Positions 53,901 through 61,955 are shown, counted from the stretch's first letter. The stretch is 64,000 nucleotides of DNA from Streptomyces sp. NRRL B-1347 (GCF_000720325.1 NZ_JOJM01000004.1:248001-312000); one strand, 5' to 3'. The notes: a model not told the origin generated them from the letters alone. Made by a program: numbers and translations.

Positions 53901-54665
53901 GAGGTCGGGGTGCGCGAGGCAGTGCGCGTAGAAGTCGGCACGGACGCCGAGGACGACACGCAACCGGCTGTCGGACTCCGTGGCGGCCAGGAGCAGATCC
54001 AGGAAGGCGGCTCGCTCCTGCGCGTCGCGGCAGAGGGTGAAGACCTCCTCGAACTGATCGACGACCAGCCAGGTCTCGCCCGCGTCGACAGCCGGTACGC
54101 ACACCTTCGCGTGGGTGCGGGCCGGGGACGCGCCCGGGGTGAGGATCCGGATGGCGGCGGGCCGCGCCCGGCCTTCGACACCGCGCAGCCGTGGGATGAG
54201 CCCGGCCCGCAGCAGGGACGACTTGCCGCTGCCTGACGGGCCCACCACCACCATGAGGCGGTGCTCCGCCGACCTGGCCATCAGATGGTCGGTCAGCGCT
54301 TCCCGCCCGAAGAACAACTCCGCGTCGCCCACGTCGTACCGGGCCAGACCGCGGTAGGGCGCCGGGGAGTCGTCACCGGGCGGGTCCGGGGGCTGGGCTT
54401 CCTGCTCCCCGGCAGCGGTGTGCCAGCGCTGCTCCCATTCCTGCTCGTCGCCTCCGCACGCGCGGACGTACGCCAGGGCCAGCGGCAAGGACGGCAGCTT
54501 CTGCCCGGACGCGGCCCGCGACAGCATCGCCGCGGAGAAGCCGGCCTTGGGGGCCATGTCCCGGTAGGGGATCCCGCCGGCCTCCTTGCGCAGCGCGCGC
54601 AACGCGAATGCGAAGCGCTGCACCGGCCCCGCCAAGGGATCAACCGGATTCTCCTTGCGCCCCAC
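50901..54665 (-). CDS. HTH-nSTAND-WD40 regulator
   Basis: 1254 residues. N-terminal XRE-type HTH (about 12-85), then an nSTAND NTPase with P-loop VVGPSGSGKSSLLRAGL (near 140) and Walker B TWLVVDQFEEVFTL, winged-helix region, a single hydrophobic helix near 510-530 (LLATLAAVLVLALVAGAVAW), and about 12 WD40-like repeats to the C-terminus. Proteins of this plan are common Streptomyces sensors whose ligands are unknown. GTG start. Convergent with the NRPS operon; it may control it, but this is inferred from position only. Confidence 0.9.
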   Translation of the reverse strand: MGRKENPVDPLAGPVQRFAFALRALRKEAGGIPYRDMAPKAGFSAAMLSRAASGQKLPSLPLALAYVRACGGDEQEWEQRWHTAAGEQEAQPPDPPGDDSPAPYRGLARYDVGDAELFFGREALTDHLMARSAEHRLMVVVGPSGSGKSSLLRAGLIPRLRGVEGRARPAAIRILTPGASPARTHAKVCVPAVDAGETWLVVDQFEEVFTLCRDAQERAAFLDLLLAATESDSRLRVVLGVRADFYAHCLAHPDLATAVRESSVPVGPMSGSELRAAIVKPAQADGLIVERALTARLIAEVEGEPGSLPLLSHALLETWRRRRGRTLTVEAYEQSGGIRGAIAQTAEDLYTRMNPVQAAHARRVLLRLITPGDGTQDTRRPVDRAELDLADADGGVALVLADLAAARLITLDDDTIDLAHEALITAWPRLRDWIEEERERLRTQRRLTEAARVWHESARDPGTLYRGTRLAAAEDLLADPDQLTGLERSFVSASRLAHTREHRRRRRLLATLAAVLVLALVAGAVAWQQNRVNNRQHQEAEARRIAAVATGMRASDPVRAMQLSAAAWKLAETTETRAALLGAVTQKEEAAFRIPRSGAAEPDHHLTASGRRLVSVDSERIRVRDLTTGRLTHTYRGIGKQELMDEGRVSDDGRTLAMDAADGVRLWDVRAGRAIGTLPDIVPLTWDFSPSGRLLATDDGTRGDVEAVVEESGSTAPARQEREEAAPDGVTQVWDVRSRRVLLRLTDPGGKAPLLSMAISPDDSRLAVCRERRHPEVWDIRARRKLTVKIKAICGEGQAAFTPDGRRLVLSTGSGIQLWELASGKRLARIKTPGAEALRVSADGDFVAAATDDEIRLWRFSAPDTPVFRYPLANERPSQLALDTANRSIRYVNGGGTVVRTLSLGQATSKDWRRQPLRASRLSPDGRTTAAVREHGRTLALDLVDARSGRSRGTGLGTPCPKRSTDCHDHVVFSPDSRYVAHIRLREGPLPTAPPPAPITVTNTRTGRTHARVNVPAEDLSWMTLSADGRTLILSRTSMDHSLEFWDIRTGKRLKRLSRFYSDSRFTARSDGKKLISEGGDMVELPSGRVTRQVLAPDELAALAFSSDGTRLAVGDVMGGVTLWDGDARKQLGVLPGLYPTRKGGPHETLSALAFSADGRLLAVAGDAGTLHIWDVASSQLLGTSLSTPGDTITSLAFSPDSHTLYATGRHVRVQRHDIDPATLITQVCRRAGSGLSRADWETHLPDIPYRDTC

Positions 54666-54973
54666 CCTGGCCCCCCGACGCCCAAACGATCATCAGCTGA
54701 CAGCTTACGAACGCCTTTCGCGCCGCTACAACCAGCACCTCGGCCAGGAGCCTGGCCCACTTCCAGCCACGCATCGGCTTGATTCACGCCACAGAACGGG
54801 GCTGTGCAACAACCCGGCAGCCGCTGAACTCGATAGCGCACCGGTCACCACGGCCTACCGCTCCGGCCGGGCCCCGCCCCGCCCGGCCGCATGGCCCGTG
54901 GCGCCGGACGCCGGCCCGCACAAGCGCGTTACGGCTTCGCACTACGGAACACCCCGACCTCAGAGGAGTCTTC

Positions 54974-55333
54974 GTGAATCGTGTCCAAGGAACCACTTCC
55001 TCCGCATGGCGCAAGCACCTGGTGAGCGCCACGGCAACGGTGGCTGTGGCCGGCGGCAGCCTCGTGGGCTTCACCGGCGTGGCGAACGCCGCGCCGCAGA
55101 CGCCGTCCCAGCCCCAGGTGTCGATGAGCACCACCGCCACCGCCGACTCCGCGGCGAAGGCGGCCTCGGGGTGGACCTTCTACCGCGCCTACTGGACCAA
55201 GAGCGCGTGCGTCAAGGAAGGCCTGGCGGGCGAGCGCAAGCACTGGTGGAAGGACTCCGACTGCAAGTACAAGCGGGGCCTCGACGGCCGGATGAAGTGG
55301 TTCCTCTACGTCTACGACCGCGTGGCCGGCTAG
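54974..55333 (+). CDS. Small secreted protein with one Cys pair
   Basis: 119 residues from GTG 54974, with GAGGAG just upstream; the frame upstream of this is not protein-like. Sec signal peptide to about residue 36 (VAVAGGSLVGFTGVANAA). The mature part has a Gln/Pro/Ser/Thr linker and a basic Trp/Lys-rich C-terminus (WTFYRAYWTKSACVKEG, KHWWKDSDCKYKRG) with two Cys that may pair. Unknown function. The preceding gap, 54666-54973, shows no gene. Confidence 0.75.
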   Translation: MNRVQGTTSSAWRKHLVSATATVAVAGGSLVGFTGVANAAPQTPSQPQVSMSTTATADSAAKAASGWTFYRAYWTKSACVKEGLAGERKHWWKDSDCKYKRGLDGRMKWFLYVYDRVAG

Positions 55334-55611
55334 ACCCCCCGCTTCGGCTTTCCTCCAGGCGCTTCTGCGTGCGCCAACGTCAACTGCACGCCCCCGTACC
55401 ACCGGACCAACTCCACTGGGTGGGGGGAAGCCGACCGCCACGTACAACCTCGAGAAGGCCCCCAGCGAGAAGGCCCTTCTCCGTGGCCGACCACGACGAC
55501 GAGGCGATGACGGGCAGCCCTCCAGCCGTCCCGCGCACCGTCGCCTTCAAGCCGCACTACGCCGTCTGCCAGGACCCACTCGGCGGACATCGACCAGAAA
55601 GGAACCGATCC

Positions 55612-56025
55612 ATGACACGACTCAAGCGACACGCCGCGGCCCTGGCTGCCGTCGGCAGCCTCGCCTTCGGACTGAGCGCCCTGGCGGCGGCACCGACCCA
55701 GGCGGCCTCCCCGGCAGTGACCTGCTCGGGATGGAAGTACGCCAACTACGACCACGGCTCCGGCACGCTCGAACGCGGCGCCAACATGAAGAAGGGCCCC
55801 TACGCCGCCTGCGGCAACGTCAAGGGGATGGACGCGGGCACCAAGGTCTACTACTGGTGCTACGCCCTCAACGACTACGGCAACACCTGGACGTACGCGC
55901 GGATCGCGGGGACCGAGACCCACGGATGGATCTCCGACGACCACCTGTCCGACGGCGGCGCCGCCGAAGAGTGCCCCCCGCAAGCCGGCGCTCCGCAGCT
56001 GCCCGCCGAACTGAACCGGGCCTGA
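55612..56025 (+). CDS. Secreted SH3-like protein
   Basis: 137 residues. Signal peptide ends near TQAAS (about 32). The mature domain has four conserved-looking Cys and the pattern GANMKKGPYAACGNV, YYWCYALNDYGNTWTYARI and HGWISDDHL, typical of bacterial SH3-like secreted proteins of Streptomyces. AAAGGA precedes ATG 55612. It may bind cell wall or inhibit enzymes; unknown. Followed by a strong terminator. Confidence 0.85.
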   Translation: MTRLKRHAAALAAVGSLAFGLSALAAAPTQAASPAVTCSGWKYANYDHGSGTLERGANMKKGPYAACGNVKGMDAGTKVYYWCYALNDYGNTWTYARIAGTETHGWISDDHLSDGGAAEECPPQAGAPQLPAELNRA

Positions 56026-56035
56026 CCCGAAGGCA

Positions 56036-56072
56036 CTCAGCGGGGCAGCACGGGGGCTCCTGCCCCGCTGAG
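56036..56072 (+). terminator. Terminator after the SH3-like protein gene
   Basis: A perfect 13-bp stem (CTCAGCGGGGCAG and complement) with an 11-nt loop, 10 bases downstream of the stop. Confidence 0.85.
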
Positions 56073-56186
56073 CTCCACCGTTCGCGTGGGATTCGGCAGG
56101 TGAAGGAAGGAGGTGCGGAACCGTAGGTCCCGGGCGTCCAGGGGACAGAGGTGACCTCCAAGCTGTACGTAGGATCCCGTGATTGA

Positions 56187-56229
56187 AGCCCCTCCTGGCC
56201 CGATTCGTTCGGGGCAGGAGGGGTTTTCG
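56187..56229 (+). terminator. Terminator with U-tract but no obvious gene upstream
   Basis: CCCCTCCTG pairs with CAGGAGGGG and TTTT follows. The next upstream terminator is only 115 bases away with no gene between, so it may end a small RNA encoded at about 56080-56229. Confidence 0.6.
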
Positions 56230-56372
56230 CTGGGTCAGTGAGTGCCCCGGCGCGGGTTGGGCCGGCGGGCAAGAGGCCCAACGAGACGGCTGCGGTATTC
56301 GCCCGCAGGGGGAGCGGGCCCGCATCCGGGAGCCGAAGGGGTCATGGGGCGAACGTCCGTGCCCACCTGTGC

Positions 56373-56708
56373 TCAGCGAGGAGCGGCAGCGCCTGGAGGC
56401 TCTGCTTCCAGGAGGGCGAGCAGTCCGGGGAATCTCTTCTCGATGTCCGCGCGTCGGAGACGGACGCCCTTGCGGTTGCCGTAGTCGATCTCGTCGATGA
56501 GGCCGGCCTCGCGCAGGACGCGGAAGTGGTGGGTCTGGGTCTGCTTGGAGATCGGAAGATCGAACGAGTTGCAGCCCCGCTCGTTGTCGCCGCGGTCGGT
56601 GGCCAACTGCGTCAGCACCGAACGACGGTGCTCGTCGGCGAGGGCACGAAACACCGCGCCCAGATCGAGCGCATCGGCCTTCGGGCCGGCCAGGTTCTTC
56701 CCGGGCAC
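56373..56708 (-). CDS. ArsR-family transcriptional regulator
   Basis: 111 residues. Winged HTH of the ArsR type: FRALADEHRRSVLTQLA, then FDLPISKQTQTHHFRVLREAGLI as the recognition region. It has no metal-binding Cys cluster in the HTH (single Cys in ERGCNS), so it is probably a non-metal sensor. GTG 56708 follows AAGGGGG. It is divergent from the FAD monooxygenase gene, with two palindromic operators between them. About 105 of its residues align simply with the family. Confidence 0.92.
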   Translation of the reverse strand: MPGKNLAGPKADALDLGAVFRALADEHRRSVLTQLATDRGDNERGCNSFDLPISKQTQTHHFRVLREAGLIDEIDYGNRKGVRLRRADIEKRFPGLLALLEAEPPGAAAPR

Positions 56709-56720
56709 GCGGCACCCCCT

Positions 56721-56746
56721 TCAGGTACGACTTGAATCGTACCTGA
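56721..56746. promoter_or_regulatory. ArsR operator 1
   Basis: TCAGGTACGA and TCGTACCTGA, perfect 10-base arms around 6 bases, just upstream of the arsR-type gene. Same GGTACGA/TCGTACC core as operator 2. Confidence 0.85.
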
Positions 56747-56766
56747 GGGATGTGCTCCACTGAGCG

Positions 56767-56794
56767 CCAAGGTACGAAAGATTTCGTACCTTGG
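56767..56794. promoter_or_regulatory. ArsR operator 2
   Basis: CCAAGGTACGAAA and TTTCGTACCTTGG, perfect 13-base arms around 2 bases, centred 47 bp from operator 1. Placed to control the monooxygenase promoter. Confidence 0.85.
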
Positions 56795-56899
56795 TCCGAT
56801 TGTGCTGCCCCCTGCCCCCCTGCCCGTGCCGCCGCGCCCCGAGACCCGGCCCGGCACTCGCCGGGGGCCCGGTCATCGACACTCCGAGAGGTCACCGTC

Positions 56900-58042
56900 A
56901 TGAAGAAGCCCGAGGTGCTGATAGTCGGTGCCGGAATCGCGGGGCCCGCACTCGCGTACTGGCTCTCCCGGAACGGCTACCGGCCGACGGTCATAGAACA
57001 TGCCCCGCAGCTGCGCTCCGGTGGCAGCGCGATCGTCGTGAAGGGGCCCGCGATCCCGGTCGCCGACCGCATGGGCATCCTCCCGCAGCTCCGCGGGCTC
57101 GCCACCCGCAACCGGTCACTGACCCTGCTCGACCCCGGCGGCAGGCCGATCCTGCGACTCCCGCTCACCTCGGACAAGGCGCCCACGGTCGAGGTGACCC
57201 GAGCCGACCTGTCCGAGGTGCTCCACCGCTCGGCGCAGACCGAGGCCGAGTTCTTGTTCGACGACACGGTCACCGCTCTCGACCAGGACGCGGGCGGGGT
57301 CGACGTCACCTTCCGGCGGGCCGCGCCACGGCGCTTCGACCTGGTGGTCGGCGCCGACGGGATGCACTCCACCGTGCGGCGCCTGGCATTCGGACCTGAG
57401 CGGCAGTTCGCGAGCGACCTGGGCCTGTACGGCGCGACCGTGCCGCTGTCACCCGACGCCGTCGAAGACCCGAGCGAGATGACGATGCTGACCGTGCCGA
57501 ACCGGATGCTGGTCGTCCACCCCTCCCGGACCACCCCTCTCGCGATCTTCACCTTCCGGGCCGCACAGGCAGCCGCCCACGACCGCAAGAACATCGCCCT
57601 GCACAAGCAGACCGTGGCCGACGCCTACGCCGACGTGCGGTGGCGGGCACCGGAACTCGTAGCGGCGTTCCTCGACCACCCGGCCCCGTACTTCGACCCC
57701 CTGACCACCATCCGGGTGCCCTCCTGGTCCCGCGGACGCGTCGTGCTGCTCGGGGACGCCGCGGCGGCGACAGCCCTTCTGGGTGACGGGTCCAGCATGG
57801 CGATGGCGGGCGCGTACGCCCTCGCGGAAGAGCTCGCCGCCCATCCCGGCGATCACGCCCGCGCCTTCGCCGCCTACGAGGCGCGGCTCCGCCGCGAGGT
57901 AGGCCCGCGACAGCGACGCGTCGGCCTGCTCTCCGGACTCATGGTGCCCCGCACCCGGCCGGGCCTCGCAGTGCGCAACGCGGTGGGCCGCGCGGTCGCT
58001 CGCACGAACCGGATCACCGCTCGCGAAACCGCGAACCGGTAG
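56900..58042 (+). CDS. FAD-dependent monooxygenase
   Basis: 380 residues of the group A flavoprotein hydroxylase family: VLIVGAGIAGPALAYWL is the FAD-binding GxGxxG, LVVGADGMHSTVRR the DG motif, and VVLLGDAAAATALLGDGSSMAMAGA the GD motif. Such enzymes hydroxylate aromatics or inactivate drugs (TetX/rifampicin oxygenase relatives). ATG 56900 has GAGAGG. Expression is probably repressed by the divergent ArsR protein, so it may answer a small toxic compound. Confidence 0.92.
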   Translation: MKKPEVLIVGAGIAGPALAYWLSRNGYRPTVIEHAPQLRSGGSAIVVKGPAIPVADRMGILPQLRGLATRNRSLTLLDPGGRPILRLPLTSDKAPTVEVTRADLSEVLHRSAQTEAEFLFDDTVTALDQDAGGVDVTFRRAAPRRFDLVVGADGMHSTVRRLAFGPERQFASDLGLYGATVPLSPDAVEDPSEMTMLTVPNRMLVVHPSRTTPLAIFTFRAAQAAAHDRKNIALHKQTVADAYADVRWRAPELVAAFLDHPAPYFDPLTTIRVPSWSRGRVVLLGDAAAATALLGDGSSMAMAGAYALAEELAAHPGDHARAFAAYEARLRREVGPRQRRVGLLSGLMVPRTRPGLAVRNAVGRAVARTNRITARETANR

Positions 58043-58074
58043 ACCCAGTCACCACTGACCGGCCACTGACCGGC

Positions 58075-58097
58075 CACCGGCCGGCTACCGGCCGGTG
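58075..58097 (+). terminator. Terminator after the FAD monooxygenase gene
   Basis: A perfect 10-bp stem (CACCGGCCGG and complement) with a 3-nt loop, preceded by two further GACCGGCCAC copies. Confidence 0.7.
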
Positions 58098-58201
58098 CGC
58101 AGGCCCGCGATAGCTCTCAGCCGCATCGGTCTCACCTCGCAGCCTCGCTGCCCGAGCGCCGGATTACCGATAAGGCCACTTCCTTCGGCAGGATGGGCGC
58201 C

Positions 58202-58735
58202 ATGACCGAGATCCGTACCCCCCGCCTCCTCCTGCGTCGCTGGCACGACGACGACCTCGCGCCGATGGCGGACATCAACGCGGACCCGCGGGTCATGCGC
58301 TGGATCGACGACGGCTCGGTGCGCGACCTGGACCACACCGCAGAGGAAATCGAGAGGTGGGAGGAGGAGTGGGACGAGGAGGGCTTCGGACTCTTCGCCG
58401 TCGAGCTGCTGGCCTCGGGCGAACTGGCAGGCTTCACGGGTCTGTCCGTGCCCGAGTTCCTGCCGGAGGTAATGCCCGCCGTGGCCATCAGCTGGCGGCT
58501 CGGCTCACAGTTCTGGGGTCAGGGGTACGCCTCCGAGGCCGCCCACGCCACGCTGGAGTTCGCGCTCCAGGACCGTGGCCTCGACCGCGTCATCAGCATC
58601 AGCCAGGTGGGTGACCACGCCTCCGGGAACATCATCAGCAAGCTCGGCATGGTGCCCGAGCGGGAGACGGCGCACCCGGAGTACGACTATCCCCTGCAGG
58701 TGCACACCATCGATCTCACCGAGTTCCAGGCGTGA
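58202..58735 (+). CDS. GNAT acetyltransferase, RimJ/RimL type
   Basis: 177 residues. Starts TEIRTPRLLLRRWHDDDLAPM, the RimJ/RimL N-terminus. Acetyl-CoA loop in WRLGSQFWGQGYASEAAHA, and NIISKLGMVPERE near the C-terminus is typical. ATG 58202 has AGGATGG upstream; ATG 58193 is in frame. Substrate could be a protein N-terminus or a small amine. Confidence 0.9.
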   Translation: MTEIRTPRLLLRRWHDDDLAPMADINADPRVMRWIDDGSVRDLDHTAEEIERWEEEWDEEGFGLFAVELLASGELAGFTGLSVPEFLPEVMPAVAISWRLGSQFWGQGYASEAAHATLEFALQDRGLDRVISISQVGDHASGNIISKLGMVPERETAHPEYDYPLQVHTIDLTEFQA

Positions 58736-58929
58736 AGCAGCCGCACCATTGGACACCACATGACGGCCGACCCCTGCTCATGCGTCCGTGACTGACCGCC
58801 GCCCCGCAGTGGACAACCCGGCGAAGCATGCTGCAACGTCCGTCTCTGGCCTGCGCTTTCACGGACCTGTGGCCAGAGCTGGCTGTGTGACCGCTCACGC
58901 CTTGTAGGGCTGCTGCTGAGGCCTCCGTG

Positions 58930-59190
58930 GCGCGCCTGCGCTGCTTCCTGGACGACGTGGGGCACGAACTGCGCACGCCGCCACCCGCGGGCAAGAACGC
59001 GATCAGGGCCTCCAGTTCGGCGTACGTCTTCGAGGCGTACGTCCGCTCCAGCCGCTCCTTCAGCTCGGCCAGGGCGATCCGGTCTGCTCGGCCAGGGCGA
59101 TCCGGTCCGCCCTGGTGGCCAGCCGCAGCTGCTCGGCCACCGCCTCGCCGTCGCTGTCGTCGGCCGGTGAGGCGGAGCCCGCAGGCCCTC
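58930..59190 (-). pseudogene. DUF1707-type gene disrupted by a 23-bp tandem duplication
   Basis: The minus strand encodes AVAEQLRLATRADRIALAEQ, then, after a frameshift, RIALAELKERLERTYASKTY and AELEALIAFLP. Together these form the DUF1707 helical motif (R-x-A-x-x-L-x-E-R-L-E-x-A-Y-A-A-x-T-Y-x-E-L). The shift comes from a duplicated 23-bp unit. No good start codon lies upstream, where TGA closes the frame. The rest of 58736-59224 shows nothing I can name. Confidence 0.55.
59063..59107. repeat. 23-bp tandem duplication
   Basis: 59063-59084 and 59086-59107 are identical over 22 bases with one base between. 23 is not a multiple of 3, which breaks the DUF1707 frame. Confidence 0.9.
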
Positions 59191-59224
59191 CGGCTCAGCC
59201 TTCCCTCCCGTCCTCTCTCCGGAA

Positions 59225-59239
59225 TCAGTTAATAACTGA
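59225..59239. promoter_or_regulatory. Probable TetR autoregulatory operator
   Basis: TCAGTTA-A-TAACTGA, a perfect palindrome in an AT-rich island (59221-59260) directly before the tetR-type gene; AATGGCCATT follows as a second small palindrome. Confidence 0.65.
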
Positions 59240-59286
59240 ATGGCCATTTATTAATGTGCTACAGTCGATCACGGAAGGAGGAACCC

Positions 59287-59868
59287 ATGCCACGACCACG
59301 CGCTACCAGCGACGCCGAGATCCTCGCCGCCACCGGGCGTGCCATCGGCTCGCACGGCCCCGGCAGGCTCACCCTGGCGCATGTCGGCGCCGAAGCGGGG
59401 GTCTCTCCGGCGACGCTTTCGCAGCGCTTCGGTTCCAAGCGGAACCTGCTGCTGGCGTTCGCCGCGGACGCGGCCGCGGATGCCGCCGTGCCGTACCGGC
59501 GGGCGCGGGCCGAGCACGACTCGCCGCTGGCTGCGCTGCACGCCGTCGCCGACGAGTTCGCCCGTCACCTGTCCACACCCGAGGAGATGGCCAATCACCT
59601 CGGCATGCTCCAGCTCGACCTGTCCGACCCCGAGTTCCGCGTCCACGCCGCCGCGCACACCCGCGCGGTGGACGCGGCACTCCAAGAACTGCTCGCGGAC
59701 GCCGTCGCCAAGGGCGAACTCCCGTCCGGCACCGACGTGCCGCGCCTCGCCCGCGCCATCAAGGTCACCACTGACGGCTCCCTGCTGCGGTGGGCCCTCA
59801 CCGGTGACGGCGATCCCGCCGCCCTGCTCCACGACGACCTCGACCACCTGCTCGGGAGGACCTCATGA
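59287..59868 (+). CDS. TetR-family transcriptional regulator
   Basis: 193 residues. HTH at about 8-55 (DAEILAATGRAIGSHGPGRLTLAHVGAEAGVSPATLSQRFGSK region). GGAAGGAGG precedes ATG 59287. It overlaps the RibD-like reductase gene by 4 bases (ATGA), so the two form an operon probably controlled by this repressor through the palindrome upstream. Confidence 0.93.
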   Translation: MPRPRATSDAEILAATGRAIGSHGPGRLTLAHVGAEAGVSPATLSQRFGSKRNLLLAFAADAAADAAVPYRRARAEHDSPLAALHAVADEFARHLSTPEEMANHLGMLQLDLSDPEFRVHAAAHTRAVDAALQELLADAVAKGELPSGTDVPRLARAIKVTTDGSLLRWALTGDGDPAALLHDDLDHLLGRTS

Positions 59869-60392
59869 CCTTCAGCTCCACCGTCTTCATCGGCACCAGC
59901 CTCGACGGCTACATCGCCCGCCCCGACGACGACATCGAGTGGCTGACCTCGCGCGGCGAGAAGGCCGGCGACCTGGGCTTCGTCGAGTTCCTCGACTCCG
60001 TCGACGCCGTGATCATGGGCCGCAACACCTACGACAAGGTCATAGGCTTCGGCGAGGAGAACTGGCACTACGGCGACCGCCACGTGGGCGTCCTGAGCAC
60101 CACGCTGCCCGAGGACGTCGACCCGCGCGTCACCGTCTACCGCGACATGGACAGCCTTGTTGCCGACCTCGACCGGCGGGGGATCAAGCACGTCTATCCC
60201 GACGGCGGACGGCTCGTCCAGAGCTTCATCCGCTCGGGTCGCGTCGATGCGTTCATCATCAGTGTCGCCCCGGTCCTGATCGGCGCCGGCCACCGCCTCT
60301 TCGGCGAACTCACCAAGGACGTCCCGCTCCGCCTGGACTCCACCGCCAACCTCGGCGGCTTCGCTCAGCTGCGCTACACCGTGGAGAAGTAG
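59865..60392 (+). CDS. Dihydrofolate reductase-family (RibD C-terminal-like) protein
   Basis: 175 residues: FIGTSLDGYIARPDDDIEWL start, AVIMGRNTYDKVIGFG, and VYPDGGRLVQSFIRSGRVDAFIISVAPVLIGAGHRLF all match the RibD_C/YyaP family, NADPH-dependent reductases related to DHFR. True substrate unknown; not a housekeeping DHFR. Coupled to the TetR regulator. Confidence 0.92.
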   Translation: MTFSSTVFIGTSLDGYIARPDDDIEWLTSRGEKAGDLGFVEFLDSVDAVIMGRNTYDKVIGFGEENWHYGDRHVGVLSTTLPEDVDPRVTVYRDMDSLVADLDRRGIKHVYPDGGRLVQSFIRSGRVDAFIISVAPVLIGAGHRLFGELTKDVPLRLDSTANLGGFAQLRYTVEK

Positions 60393-60441
60393 GGGTCACC
60401 CGGCCGCCCCGCTGGCGCCGCACGGAGACCGAGACCGAACA

Positions 60442-60472
60442 CGCCGTGCTGGACGGGCCGTCCAGCACGGCG
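60442..60472 (+). terminator. Terminator-like palindrome after the TetR operon
   Basis: CGCCGTGCTGGACGG and its perfect complement around a single G (15-bp arms). The remaining gap 60473-60728 shows no gene. Confidence 0.7.
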
Positions 60473-60742
60473 GAGTTCTGGGACGCGACCGCTCACGGGC
60501 GGCGTCACCATCTGGCCATCTTCCGGCCGGACCTCCGCACTGCACCCTGGATGCCGGTGCGTCCCCGCTGGCAGGAGCGGTGCGACGGATGGCGCAAAGC
60601 GCCCCGGCGGCGGTGTGGTCCGCCGCGAGGTGTGCTTCGCTCGGCCCCGACGGCCCGGCGACGACGGCGGGTCGCTGAGGTACGGGTCCGGCCGTCGAGG
60701 TGCGGGCCCGACCGGAACCGCAGACCCCGGAGGGGTACCGCC

Positions 60743-61882
60743 GTGTCCGTGAACCCCCGCTCGTCGCCGCCCTCCCCGCCGCCCGCCGTCGCCTCCCGGC
60801 TCACCGCGTGGGCCGACGGGCGGTCCGGGCGCCGCGCCCTCGCGGCCGTGTCCTGGCTGACCAGCCCGCTCTCGCCGGACGACTACCTCGGCCTGCTCGA
60901 TCCGCTGTGGTCGGCGCGGCACCCCGCGGGCCGGGTCACCGCCGTGCTCCCGGAAGGCCCGGCGGCGGCCACGCTGGTGATCCGGCCGGGCCGGGGCTGG
61001 CGCGGGCACCTGGCCGGGCAGTACCTGCCGGTCGGCGTCGAGATCGACGGCGTGCGGCACTGGCGCACGTACTCGATCACCTCGTCGCCCACCGGCCCGC
61101 TCACCCTCACGGTGAAGGCGCAGCGGGGCGGCCGGGTCTCCCCGCACCTGGTCCACCGGACCCGGCCGGGCATCGTGCTCCGACTCGGCCCGGCACAGGG
61201 CGAGTTCGTGCTGCCGCAGCCGCTGCCCGAGCGGCTGCTGTTCGTGACGGCGGGCAGTGGCGTCACGCCCGTCATGGGCATGGTGCGCACCTTGGCCCGG
61301 CGCCCCGGCCCCGTGCCCCACACCGTGCTCCTGCACAGCGCGCCCCAGTCGGAGGAGTGCCTCTTCCGGGCCGAACTCACTCTCCTCGACGCCCAGTTGC
61401 CGTGGCTGACCGTCCGCCTGGCGTACACGCGCACGGACGGTCGGCTCACCCCGGACCGCATCGCGGCGCTCTGCCCGGACTGGCGCCGCCGGGACGCCTG
61501 GGTGTGCGGGCCTTCCGGGCTGCTCGACGCGGCCGAGAAGAGCTGGGCGGCCGCGGGCGTACGGGAACGGCTGCGCGTGGAGCGCTTCCGGCTCGCGCCC
61601 CTGCCGCCCCGGGAAGGCGACGCCGCCGGTGCGCCGGTCCGGTTCGGCCGCAGCGGTGTGGAGGCGGACGCGCGGGCCTCCGTGCCCCTGCTCGCGGTCG
61701 GCGAGGCGGCGGGCGTGGCGATGCCGTACGGGTGCCGTCGCGGCATCTGCTTCGGCTGCCTCGTGCCGCTCGCCGAAGGGCGGGTGCGGGATCTGCGCAC
61801 CGGCGAAGTGCGCGGTGAACCAGGCGAGTTGATCCAGACCTGCGTCAACGCGGCCGCAGGCCCCCTCCTCCTCGACCTGTGA
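60743..61882 (+). CDS. Ferredoxin-NADP reductase/2Fe-2S ferredoxin fusion, desaturase partner
   Basis: 379 residues. FAD-binding domain with RTYSITSSP (R-x-Y-S), NAD(P)-binding domain with VTAGSGVTPVMGM and WVCGPSGLLDAAE, and a C-terminal plant-type ferredoxin with C-x4-C-x2-C (YGCRRGICFGCL) and the last Cys in IQTCVN. GTG 60743 follows GGAGGGG. It should carry electrons from NAD(P)H to the fatty acid desaturase encoded next. Confidence 0.93.
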   Translation: MSVNPRSSPPSPPPAVASRLTAWADGRSGRRALAAVSWLTSPLSPDDYLGLLDPLWSARHPAGRVTAVLPEGPAAATLVIRPGRGWRGHLAGQYLPVGVEIDGVRHWRTYSITSSPTGPLTLTVKAQRGGRVSPHLVHRTRPGIVLRLGPAQGEFVLPQPLPERLLFVTAGSGVTPVMGMVRTLARRPGPVPHTVLLHSAPQSEECLFRAELTLLDAQLPWLTVRLAYTRTDGRLTPDRIAALCPDWRRRDAWVCGPSGLLDAAEKSWAAAGVRERLRVERFRLAPLPPREGDAAGAPVRFGRSGVEADARASVPLLAVGEAAGVAMPYGCRRGICFGCLVPLAEGRVRDLRTGEVRGEPGELIQTCVNAAAGPLLLDL

Positions 61883-61955
61883 CCCGGCCGTTCCCCCCGG
61901 GCATCCGGCCGACGAGCGGCCCCCGCAGGGCCGCACCACACCCCATGGAGACACC

